From Pelomonas lactea (GTDB lineage: Bacteria; Pseudomonadota; Gammaproteobacteria; Burkholderiales; Burkholderiaceae_C), in NCBI RefSeq assembly GCF_043555885.1, contig NZ_JBIGHX010000003.1, forward strand, positions 806,001-870,000: a stretch of DNA of 64,000 nucleotides. The letters are read 5' to 3'. A program made the position numbers and the translations under genes. Within the stretch, counting starts at the first letter, position 1; every line of letters starts with the position of its first letter. The notes beneath the pieces are model-generated. The model searched no databases. It saw only the letters and a list, made by a program, of their open reading frames with translations, and was not told where the DNA came from. Positions 36,058-43,974 of the stretch are shown in pieces.

Positions 36058-39000
36058 TTAACGCGGGCTGCGCAGCGTGAAACCCACCATGTAGCGGCGG
36101 CCGCTGTAGCCGTCCGTGTAGATGCTGGGCACGCCGTCGGCGTAGTCCTGGTAGCCGCCGGTGTTGCTCTGCACGCGCTCGCCGGTCAGGTTGCGCACGT
36201 CGGCGAAGATTTCCAGGCCGTTCTTGAAGCGGTAGGAGACCTTGCCGTCGACGTAGGCCGTCTTCTTGCCCCAGATGGGTGCGCCGGGGTTGTAGCTCGT
36301 CAGGCCCGTGCGGTAGGCCGTGCCGACCGACGGGTAGTTGAAGACGCCGACGTTGTTGCCGGTGTTGGGCGAGAACAGGAAGTAGCGCGGTGCCACGACC
36401 TGCATCGCCACGCGGGCCTGGAAGCCGCCGTCGTCATACCAGAGCGATGCGTTCCACGAGTACTTCGGCTCGTTGCCGACCGGCATCACGTCGCCGCTGA
36501 TCAGGTCCAGCACCGGGGCGCCCTGGCTGGAGCGGGCGCGGCTGTAGTTGGCGTCGATGCCGGTGTAGCGCAGGATGGACGGCAGGAAAGTGAAGGCGGT
36601 CTTCACGCCGAACTCGATGCCACGGCGGGTAGACGGGGCTGCGTTGTCCCACTGCGAGAAGTTGAACTCGATGTCGCGCAGCGCCGTGCCCGTCTGCGGG
36701 TCCACGGCGTTGCTGTTCTGGAACACCTTGGTGTTGTTGCGCAGCCGGCCGATCGTGGGCGCACCGATGAGACCGCGCTGGCGGAAGACGCTCAGCGACA
36801 GGCTGGTGTCTCGGTTGGCATACCACTCCAGTGACAGGTTCTGGTTGACGTTGGTCTGGGGTTTCAGCGCCGGGTTGCCCATCGTGCCGGTGCAGAACTG
36901 GTCGGCAACCGAGCCATCGGCCTCGTCGGGGCTTTCCTCCTGGATGACCTGGCTGAGCGCGCAGACCACGTTGGTGCCGCCAGAGGCCAGCAGCTTGGAC
37001 ATGGGCGGGCGCGCAATGGTGCGGCCGATGTTGTAGCGCGCCGCCAGCTTGTCGGCGATGGGCCAGAACGCAAGGTTCAGCGACGGCATCACGTCGGTGG
37101 ACTTGTCGGCGATGGTGGCCGCCTGCACGACGGAGTAGGTGGTCGTGCCGCCCGGGGCGGTGGGGTTCAGCGGGTCGAACGACGCCGTCTTGCGCACCGA
37201 GCGGAAGGTGATGAAGCCGGTGCCCTGCACGTCGGTCTGCACGACGCGCACGCCGAAGTTGCCCGACAGCTCGGCATTGCCCCACAGCGGCAGCTCGAAG
37301 TCCGACATCAGGTAGGCGGCCTTGCTCTTCTCGGAAAAGCTGGTCATGGGCATGTCGTAGACCTTGCCGTCTGACGCTGTGCACTGGCGGAAGCAGTCCA
37401 GCCGAACCGGGATGCCCGCCAGTTGGAACAGCTTGTCGACATCGATCTGGTTCCAGCCGTCGATCAGGTTGGCCGGGCGGTCCTTGGAGCCGCCGTAGAA
37501 CTGGCCGGCGGGTGCTTTCGTCAGCGTCTGGCGCACCAGTTCCTGGTACTGCGCCTGCGTCAGGGTGTTGGTGCCGGCCACCACGCTGCCAATGCCCTTG
37601 TTGGCCTGGTTGTTGGGGATGTAGCCGTAGGCGCAGGGCTGGCCGCCCGTGCCCTGCGAGCCGGTTGTGTTCTCGCAGCCGATGACATTCCAGCGCGTGT
37701 TGACCGGTTCCATGTAGACGGCCGGGACATAGCCGGCTTGACCGAAGGTGCCCACGGCGTCCCGGATGGTGCCGCCGGCGCCTGTCCAGGTCTTGCCACC
37801 GGTGTCGCGGAAGTTGATGCCCCCCTTGAGCGACGTGAACACCGGCACCTTGTCGACCAGGTTGTAGGCCACGTCCACCTTGGCGGTCTTCTCGCTGCTC
37901 TCGGTGTCGAAGGAGCGGATGACCAGCAACTGCGTGTTGTTGGTGTAGAGGCCGCGCTGCGCACTCGTGTAGGCCGGCGTGGCGACCGGATTGAGCGCCG
38001 ACACGGGATTGGCTGCAAGTGCGGCGCCGGGGCTGGTCTGCGAGTACAGCGCTGCGTTCAGCTGGTCCATGCCGTTGGGCAGCGTGAACGACCACAGGCC
38101 GTTGCTCGGGTCCAGCTTGTAGCTGCCCAGGCCGTAGGTGTAGCCGAAGGACGCGCGGCGGTCATAGCGCATCGCGGTGGACTTGGTGTAGCCCGCCAGC
38201 GCCTGCACGCTCAGGCGGCCGTCCTTGTACTCCCCGCCGCCGATCAGCGTCTTCGAGTCGGTGTCGATGCTGCTGAAGATGGTGTCGGTGCCGAGCACGC
38301 CGTTGTTGGTCGAGTAGCTCGTCACGTGGTGGGACGAATCGACCGTGTAGCCGGGCAGGATGCTGGTGGTCGTGCCCAGCACGAGCGGCGCATTGCTGGC
38401 GCGCCAGGAGTGCGAATTGGGCAGCAGAGAGGCCACGGCGCTCGACGCTGGGTTCAGCGTGCGCACGTTGGTCGTCGTGTTGTCGACGAACGTGCCGGCC
38501 GGGTTGAAGATGGGCGCGCTGCCCACGCCCAGGAAGCCGACGACATCGTCAACGTGGCGCTTGTTCAGGCTCAGCTTGGTATAGACGGTGAGCTTGTCGT
38601 TGACCTTGAAGTCCAGGCGCACATCGCCGCCTTCGCGCCGGTCATCCTGACTCTTGAAGTTGTAGCGGAAGCCGGCGGTTTGCGACGGCGTGTAGTCGTT
38701 CCACTGGTTCAGGCAGGTGATCTGCTCGTTCTGACGCTGGGTGTAGGCATTGGTGCGGTTGTTGCCGCTGGTCAGGGCGTTGGTCTGCGCCGTCGTCAGG
38801 TTGGGAAACAACGTGAAGCAGTCCGCCTTGGTCTGGGCCGAGGCCGACTTGGTGATCAGCTCCAGCGGCGTGGCGGAGTTGAAGACACCTCCGCCGATGA
38901 GCGTCGCTACGTTGTTGGGCGTGTTCATCTCGGGACCGTTGACGGTCGCCGGGTTGTAGGTGAACGTCTTATCGGGCGAGTTATCGAAGTCCGCCAGCCG

Positions 39001-39813
39001 CACCAGGCCCTGCTGGCCGTTGCTGCCGCCCTGCGTGATGCCGTGCTGCTCATTCTGCAGGCGCGACTTGTTCAGGTTGATCAGCACGCCCAGGCGCTTG
39101 TCGAAGAACTTGTCCGCCAGCACCAGGTTGTAGTTGGGCGTGTTCTTCTTGTTCAGGTCGGTTTGCGTGACCGCGGCACGCAGCGAGTAATAGGGCTTGT
39201 CGAAGTCCAGGCCGGTGCGGGTCGTGATGATGACGCCGCCTCCCAGAGAGCCTTCCACCATTGCAGCGGTGGAGCCCTTGACGATGTCCACGCTCTTGAT
39301 GAGGTCGGACGAGAGTTCGCGGAACTCGGTGCCGCGGCCGTCGCCGCCGCCCAGCAGGTCGGTGCCTGCACCCGAGCGCACGGCCATGCCGTCCATCTCG
39401 ACCCGGGTCAGCTCCGGGCCGTTGCCGCGGATGGTGACGTTCACGCCCTCGCCGAAGTCGCCGCGGTCCAGCGCCACGCCGGCGATGCGCGAGATGGCCT
39501 CGCCGATGTTGCGGTCCGGGAAGGCGCCGACGTCCTCGGCGACGATGGAGTCCTGGTTGGTGGCGGCGTTCTTCTTGCGGTCGATGGCCGACTGCTGCGA
39601 GCGACGCGTCCCGATGACCAGCACCGTCTCCAACTCGTTGACCGGCGCCTTGGCCTTGGGCGCCTCGGCCGGCTTGGCGGCAGCCGGCGCGGACGCCGCT
39701 GCGGCGGGTGCGGCCGGCGTCTGGGCCAGGGCCGCCTCGTGGGCCATCAGTGCGAGGGCAATGGAAACAGCGGTGCCGATGTGGCTGCGCTGCAGCATGG
39801 GAGTGCTGGTCAT
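36058..39813 (-). CDS. Large TonB-dependent receptor paired with the Sel1 protein
   Basis: A 1251-residue outer-membrane receptor, longer than most. The signal peptide ends EAALAQ (about residue 31). A Pro/Ala-rich linker of about 25 residues leads to the TonB-box-like ETVLVIG. The plug has SIVAEDVGAFPDRNIGEA, then VNVTIRGNGPELTRVEMDG. The barrel includes the FNLNKSRLQ-type early strands and ends YMVGFTLRSPR, so it lacks the usual final aromatic residue. Extracellular loops contain paired cysteines (ADCFTLF, ITCLNQW; IGCEN, QPCAYG; LDCFRQCTA), suggesting disulfide-stabilised loops. The ligand is unknown. The gene has its own AT-rich upstream region. Confidence 0.9.
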   Translation of the reverse strand: MTSTPMLQRSHIGTAVSIALALMAHEAALAQTPAAPAAAASAPAAAKPAEAPKAKAPVNELETVLVIGTRRSQQSAIDRKKNAATNQDSIVAEDVGAFPDRNIGEAISRIAGVALDRGDFGEGVNVTIRGNGPELTRVEMDGMAVRSGAGTDLLGGGDGRGTEFRELSSDLIKSVDIVKGSTAAMVEGSLGGGVIITTRTGLDFDKPYYSLRAAVTQTDLNKKNTPNYNLVLADKFFDKRLGVLINLNKSRLQNEQHGITQGGSNGQQGLVRLADFDNSPDKTFTYNPATVNGPEMNTPNNVATLIGGGVFNSATPLELITKSASAQTKADCFTLFPNLTTAQTNALTSGNNRTNAYTQRQNEQITCLNQWNDYTPSQTAGFRYNFKSQDDRREGGDVRLDFKVNDKLTVYTKLSLNKRHVDDVVGFLGVGSAPIFNPAGTFVDNTTTNVRTLNPASSAVASLLPNSHSWRASNAPLVLGTTTSILPGYTVDSSHHVTSYSTNNGVLGTDTIFSSIDTDSKTLIGGGEYKDGRLSVQALAGYTKSTAMRYDRRASFGYTYGLGSYKLDPSNGLWSFTLPNGMDQLNAALYSQTSPGAALAANPVSALNPVATPAYTSAQRGLYTNNTQLLVIRSFDTESSEKTAKVDVAYNLVDKVPVFTSLKGGINFRDTGGKTWTGAGGTIRDAVGTFGQAGYVPAVYMEPVNTRWNVIGCENTTGSQGTGGQPCAYGYIPNNQANKGIGSVVAGTNTLTQAQYQELVRQTLTKAPAGQFYGGSKDRPANLIDGWNQIDVDKLFQLAGIPVRLDCFRQCTASDGKVYDMPMTSFSEKSKAAYLMSDFELPLWGNAELSGNFGVRVVQTDVQGTGFITFRSVRKTASFDPLNPTAPGGTTTYSVVQAATIADKSTDVMPSLNLAFWPIADKLAARYNIGRTIARPPMSKLLASGGTNVVCALSQVIQEESPDEADGSVADQFCTGTMGNPALKPQTNVNQNLSLEWYANRDTSLSLSVFRQRGLIGAPTIGRLRNNTKVFQNSNAVDPQTGTALRDIEFNFSQWDNAAPSTRRGIEFGVKTAFTFLPSILRYTGIDANYSRARSSQGAPVLDLISGDVMPVGNEPKYSWNASLWYDDGGFQARVAMQVVAPRYFLFSPNTGNNVGVFNYPSVGTAYRTGLTSYNPGAPIWGKKTAYVDGKVSYRFKNGLEIFADVRNLTGERVQSNTGGYQDYADGVPSIYTDGYSGRRYMVGFTLRSPR

Positions 39814-39945
39814 GGTCTCTCTCCGTGTTCGCCGGTCCCGATCCGGCCGTCGTTGTTTTCAGGGTTCTGGCCCGTCACGGAGAGCTGGGTCCGCTACTCC
39901 GTTTCAGGCGTCGGAGCGGACCTTAAACATGGGGTTACATCGCGA

Positions 39946-39958
39946 GAAATACGATTTC
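39946..39958 (-). promoter_or_regulatory. Palindrome upstream of the large TonB receptor
   Basis: GAAAT-ACG-ATTTC is a perfect 5+3+5 palindrome. It lies within a wider GCGAGA (39942-39947) / TCTCGC (39971-39976) inverted repeat, about 133 bp upstream of the receptor start in an AT-richer patch. This is a candidate operator only. Confidence 0.3.
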
Positions 39959-40080
39959 CCGAATTTGCTATCTCGCCCAGGAATACCGGGGCCGGAAACA
40001 CTGGTTAACCCGCGGACGCGAACAGAAACACTCACGGCGCTGAGCGGCCGTGGTGCCCACCGGCAACACCGACAACGGTG

Positions 40081-42339
40081 TCAGGGACGGGTGCGGGAGA
40101 CGCGCTGAACTGCGGGTGTGCGGCGCAGCACGCGCAGCACGTCAGCCAGGTGCAGTCGGTCGCGCACGGAGATGAGCAGGCTCATTTCCACCTCTTCCAG
40201 CGCCGGTGCCTCGTCGCCCATCGCGATGTGCGTGATGTCGGCCTCGGCTTGCGCCACCGCCTGCGCCACCTGGGCCAGCACGCCCTTGCCGTTCGTCAGC
40301 AGGAGCGACACGCCCACCTCGAAGCCGCGCGTGAGCTCCTCGGCCCATTCCACGCGGATCCAGTGCTCGCTGTCGCGCTGGAACAACCGCTTGCCGACGG
40401 CGCACTCGCAGGTGTGCACCACCAGGCCTTCGCCGCGGCCCAGATAGCCGCGCACCTCGTCGCCGGGGATGGGGCGGCAGCAACTGGCCAGCTGCACGGA
40501 GGCGCCTTCACTGCCGTCGATGGTGACGCTGGCGCGGTCCACCGGCGTCTCGGTGAAGCGGCCCAGCGTCAGCGCCAGTGCGTCGGGGCGTTGGCCCTGT
40601 TCGGCCATCAGCCGGGCCAGCTTCTTGGCGATGATGGCGGCGATCTTGCGGCCGGCGCCCACGTCCACCAGCAACTGCTCGGTGCCGGTGCTGCCGGCCC
40701 AGTCGGCCAGCTCGTGCCAGATGGGCGCGGCGGGGTCGTCCAGCTCCAGGCTGGGCAGGGCCAGGCCTTCCACGCGCATGGCCTGGGCCAGCATCTTCTC
40801 GCCCAGCTCGCGCGACTCCTCCTGCTCCAGGTCCTTCAGGTAGTGGCGGATCTTGGAACGTGCGCGGCCGGTGCGCACGAAGCTCAGCCAGGCAGGGTTG
40901 GGGCTGGCACCGGGCGCTGTGACGATCTCGACGATGTCGCCGCTTTTGAGCTCGGCGCGCAGCGGTACGGCCTCGCCGTTGACCTGGGCCGCCACGCAGT
41001 GGTCGCCAACGTCGGAGTGGATCGCATACGCGAAGTCCACCGGCGTCGCGCCCTTGGGCAGCGCCATGATCTTGGACTTGGGCGTGAAGACGTAGATGGA
41101 ATCGGGGAACAGGTCGATCTTGACGTGCTCCAGGAACTCGTTGGCGTCGCGCGTCTCGTCCTGGATGTCGATGAGGCTCTGCAGCCAGCGCGCATTGGCC
41201 TGCTGCGCGATCAGCGCCGACGCCTGCTTGCCGCGGCTCTTGTAGATCCAGTGCGCCGCCACGCCCTGCTCGGCGATCTGGTGCATGCCCTCGGTGCGCA
41301 GCTGGAACTCCAGCGGCGTGGCCAGCGGCCCCATCAGCGTCGTGTGCAGAGACTGGTAGCCGTTGTCCTTCTGGTTGGCGATGTAGTCCTTGAAGCGCCC
41401 GGCCTGCGGCTTGTAGAGCTGGTGCAGCACGCCCAACGCGGTGTAGCACTGCAGGGGCTCCTCGGTCAGGATGCGAAAGCCGAAGATGTCGCTGACCTGC
41501 GCGAAGCTCATCAGCCCCTTCTCGCGCATCTTCTTGTAGATGGAGTAGACCGTCTTCTCCCGCCCTTGCACGGCCACGCGCATGCTGGCCTTGGCGAAGG
41601 CGGCGCGGATCTCGCCCTCGATGCGCGACACGAGGTCGCGCCGGTTGCCGCGCGCCTTGGCCACCGCCTTGGACAGCGCCGCGTAGCGCCAGGGGTGGAA
41701 GTAGCGGAAGGACAGGTCTTCCAGTTCGCGGAAGGTCTGGTTCAGGCCCAGCCGGTGGGCGATGGGCGCGTAGATGTCGAAGGTCTCGCGGGCGATGCGG
41801 CGCGCCTTGTGCGGCGCCATCGCGCCCATCGTGCGCATGTTGTGCAGGCGGTCGGCCAGCTTGATCAGGATGACGCGCAGGTCGCGGGCCATCGCCAGCA
41901 GCATCTTGCGGAAGGACTCGGCCTGCGACTCCTCCTTGGTGGAGAACTGCAGCTTGTCCAGCTTGGTCAGCCCGTCGACGAGGTCGGCGGTGGTGGCGTC
42001 GAACTTCTCGATCAGTTCGGCCTTGGAGACGCCGCAGTCCTCGACGACGTCGTGCATCAGGGCCGCCATCAGCGCCTGGGCGTCCAGCCGCCACTCGGCG
42101 CAGATGCCGGCCACGGCGATGGGGTGGGTGATGTAGGGCTCGCCGGTGGCACGCTTCTGGCCCAGGTGCGCCTCGTCGGCGAACTTGTACGCCTCGCGCA
42201 CGCGCTTGACCTCGGCCTTGCTGAGGTAGCCCAGCTTGGGCAGCAGGGCGTCGAAGGAGGCGGCCTCCGCCGGCGTTGGCGGGGCCGGCTGCCGCAATCC
42301 AGGCAGTGTGAACCAGGCAGTCAGGGAGCGTTGAGCCAT
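40081..42339 (-). CDS. spoT: Bifunctional (p)ppGpp synthetase/hydrolase
   Basis: A 752-residue SpoT/Rel enzyme of the stringent response. The N-terminal HD hydrolase has THP (His72), HDVVED (96-101) and HNMRTMGAM, so ppGpp breakdown should be active. The synthetase domain has GREKTVYSIYKKM, VSDIFGFRI and DNGYQSLHTTLMGP. A TGS domain (PKSKIMALPKGATPVDFAYAIHSDVGD) and a C-terminal ACT domain follow. It lies downstream of rpoZ and gmk on the same strand, as in many proteobacteria. The downstream partner here is not greB directly but the large TonB receptor gene. Confidence 0.95.
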   Translation of the reverse strand: MAQRSLTAWFTLPGLRQPAPPTPAEAASFDALLPKLGYLSKAEVKRVREAYKFADEAHLGQKRATGEPYITHPIAVAGICAEWRLDAQALMAALMHDVVEDCGVSKAELIEKFDATTADLVDGLTKLDKLQFSTKEESQAESFRKMLLAMARDLRVILIKLADRLHNMRTMGAMAPHKARRIARETFDIYAPIAHRLGLNQTFRELEDLSFRYFHPWRYAALSKAVAKARGNRRDLVSRIEGEIRAAFAKASMRVAVQGREKTVYSIYKKMREKGLMSFAQVSDIFGFRILTEEPLQCYTALGVLHQLYKPQAGRFKDYIANQKDNGYQSLHTTLMGPLATPLEFQLRTEGMHQIAEQGVAAHWIYKSRGKQASALIAQQANARWLQSLIDIQDETRDANEFLEHVKIDLFPDSIYVFTPKSKIMALPKGATPVDFAYAIHSDVGDHCVAAQVNGEAVPLRAELKSGDIVEIVTAPGASPNPAWLSFVRTGRARSKIRHYLKDLEQEESRELGEKMLAQAMRVEGLALPSLELDDPAAPIWHELADWAGSTGTEQLLVDVGAGRKIAAIIAKKLARLMAEQGQRPDALALTLGRFTETPVDRASVTIDGSEGASVQLASCCRPIPGDEVRGYLGRGEGLVVHTCECAVGKRLFQRDSEHWIRVEWAEELTRGFEVGVSLLLTNGKGVLAQVAQAVAQAEADITHIAMGDEAPALEEVEMSLLISVRDRLHLADVLRVLRRTPAVQRVSRTRP

Positions 42340-42477
42340 AGGGCCCCGAATTTAGCCGAAGCCTGCCCGTGCCCACGGCCCAAGGAAATACCGGGGCCGG
42401 CACCCTGGGGGTGGGCGATGCCTGCGGCATCCAGTCGCAGGTACATCGCCGGCGCCGGGCCCGCAGGGCCGAAATGC

Positions 42478-42503
42478 AAACGGGCGTCCGAGGACGCCCG
42501 TTT
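42478..42503 (-). terminator. Hairpin terminator between rpoZ and spoT
   Basis: AAACGGGCGTC / GACGCCCGTTT, an 11-bp perfect stem around a CGAG loop, lies 20 bp after the rpoZ stop. Read on the minus strand it ends in TTT only, so termination may be partial and let some transcription reach spoT. Confidence 0.6.
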
Positions 42504-42523
42504 CATGTGCAGCGCGGGGCGGC

Positions 42524-42727
42524 TTAGACCGGCACCTTGCGCAGCATCTCCAGGCCCACCTCGCCGGCGGCGATTTCGCGCAGAGCGGTCACGCTGGGCT
42601 TGTTCTTGCTCTCGATGCGGGGGCTGTGGCCCTGGCTCAGCATGCGGGCGCGGTAGGTCGCGGCCAGCACGAGCTGAAAGCGGTTGGGGATCTTGGTCAG
42701 GCAGTCTTCGACGGTGATGCGGGCCAT
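42524..42727 (-). CDS. rpoZ: RNA polymerase omega subunit
   Basis: A 67-residue protein starting MARITVEDCLTKIPNRFQLV, the invariant omega opening, followed by LAATYRARML and KPSVTALREIAAG. It assists beta' folding and forms part of the ppGpp-binding site on RNA polymerase, fitting its place between gmk and spoT. A 27-codon upstream extension is in frame but not family-like. Confidence 0.96.
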   Translation of the reverse strand: MARITVEDCLTKIPNRFQLVLAATYRARMLSQGHSPRIESKNKPSVTALREIAAGEVGLEMLRKVPV

Positions 42728-42752
42728 GGTGTTCCTTGGGTGTGAAGCGCGA

Positions 42753-43373
42753 TCAGGGCAGATCGAGCGCCTGAAAGACGGCAGAGCGGTTGCGCCGCTG
42801 AGCCGCATATCTTAGCCGCTGCGCGTGGACGATGGCCTTGAGGTCGAAAACGGCCGTGTCGAACACCGCGTTCACGACGACGAAATCGAAGTTCTGCGCC
42901 TGCGCCACCTCGATGCGGGCGTTGTTCATGCGCTTGGCGATGACCTCGGGCGCGGTGTCGCCGCGGCGGCTCAGGCGCAGGCGCAGTTCGTCCCAGCTGG
43001 GCGGCAGGATGAAGATCAGCACGGCGTACGGGAACAGCTGCTTGATCTGCAGCGCGCCCTGGAAGTCGATCTCCAGCACCACGTCCTCGCCGGCCTGCAG
43101 CCGCGTCTCGATGCCGGCGCGCGAGGTGCCGTAGAGGTTGTCGTGCACCTCGGCCCACTCGAAGAACTCGCCGCGGGCGGCCATCGCGCGGAACTCGTCC
43201 GGCGAGATGAACCAGTACTCGCGGCCGTGCTGTTCCTGGCCGCGCGGCGCGCGCGAGGTGTGGGAGACGGAGACGGCCAGGCGGGCGTCCAGCTCCAGCA
43301 GCGCCTTCACGAGGCTGGATTTGCCGGCGCCGCTGGGGGCGGCGACGACGAAGAGATTGCCGGGGTATTCCAT
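42753..43373 (-). CDS. gmk: Guanylate kinase
   Basis: A 206-residue enzyme that phosphorylates GMP to GDP. The P-loop APSGAGKSS is at residues 12-20. The GMP-binding region has SHTSRAPRGQEQHGREY, and the lid has RLSRRGDTAPEVIAKRM. The ATG at 43373 (MEYPGNLF) is chosen because upstream in-frame codons are not conserved. It supplies the GDP/GTP used by spoT downstream. yicC, its usual upstream partner, is 19 kb away. Confidence 0.96.
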   Translation of the reverse strand: MEYPGNLFVVAAPSGAGKSSLVKALLELDARLAVSVSHTSRAPRGQEQHGREYWFISPDEFRAMAARGEFFEWAEVHDNLYGTSRAGIETRLQAGEDVVLEIDFQGALQIKQLFPYAVLIFILPPSWDELRLRLSRRGDTAPEVIAKRMNNARIEVAQAQNFDFVVVNAVFDTAVFDLKAIVHAQRLRYAAQRRNRSAVFQALDLP

Positions 43374-43580
43374 GTCGGGAGGGCGGGTTCGGTGGGCGGC
43401 GGCCGAGTGTCGGGCCGCGCGGCCAAGTCCTTGTGCAGTCACAAGTTTTGTTCGTGCAAGGCCGGGAATCCTTGGCGAACGGCAGCTGTTGATTTTAGCT
43501 TGTGCCTGCCGGGCAGCCCCGATGCGCGGAGTCAGCCCGGCCGCGCGCGTGCCCGGCTGCGGCGTCGATTCAGCACCGGT

Positions 43581-43594
43581 TTGACGGACGTCAA
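43581..43594 (+). promoter_or_regulatory. FNR/Dnr-type box upstream of the norB operon
   Basis: TTGAC-GGAC-GTCAA is a perfect palindrome matching the FNR/Dnr/NnrR consensus TTGAy-N4-rTCAA. Its centre (43587.5) lies 41-42 bp before 43629. A transcription start there would give a classic class II activator site, with TTAAAA at 43615-43620 as the -10. Confidence 0.8.
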
Positions 43595-43619
43595 TTCGCC
43601 CCCCGCGGCGCCTCTTAAA

Positions 43620-43642
43620 AATACGCATGCGAAATGCATATT
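43620..43642 (+). promoter_or_regulatory. NsrR-like operator overlapping the norB operon promoter
   Basis: AATACGCATGC-G-AAATGCATATT is an 11-1-11 imperfect palindrome with 8 of 11 positions symmetric. Its right half AAATGCATATT fits known NsrR half-sites. It lies between the putative -10 and the Shine-Dalgarno sequence AAAAGGAG, so bound repressor would block transcription. The nsrR gene is the third gene of this operon. Confidence 0.65.
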
Positions 43643-43655
43643 AAAAGGAGCAGTC

Positions 43656-43940
43656 ATGACACTGACCAGCTACGGCACCCGGATCGACCTGCGCCCGCTG
43701 TCCCCGCGCGAGCGACACCCGTTGGTCGTCAACACCTTTCGCAGCCTCGCCGCCGGTGAATCGGTCGAGCTGATCAACGACCACGACCCCCGGCCGCTGC
43801 TGGCGCAGTTCCGCGCCGAGTGGCCCGAGGGCTTCACCTGGGACGACGTCGAGCGTGGCCCCGAGGTCTGGCGCGTGCGCATCGTCAAGCTCGCCGCCCA
43901 CGGCGACGGCCGCTGCTGCGGCTCCTGCGGTGGTGCCTGA
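43656..43940 (+). CDS. DUF2249 domain protein
   Basis: A 94-residue protein with the DUF2249 pattern: IDLRPLSPRERHPLVVNTF, GESVELINDHDPRPLL, then FTWDDVERGPEVWRVRIVK. It ends in a Cys-rich tail, CCGSCGG, which could bind metal. DUF2249 proteins occur with hemerythrins and NO reductases, but their activity is unknown. It has a strong Shine-Dalgarno sequence and is the first gene after the FNR and NsrR sites, 34 bp before norB. Confidence 0.85.
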   Translation: MTLTSYGTRIDLRPLSPRERHPLVVNTFRSLAAGESVELINDHDPRPLLAQFRAEWPEGFTWDDVERGPEVWRVRIVKLAAHGDGRCCGSCGGA

Positions 43941-43974
43941 CGGCCGGCCGCTTCATCCACTACGAGGGCACATC

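Noticed and set aside
37423..40008. An 861-residue open frame antisense to the large TonB receptor
   Set aside because: GC-rich third positions suppress stops on the opposite strand. The composition is typical of a shadow frame and there is no ribosome binding site.
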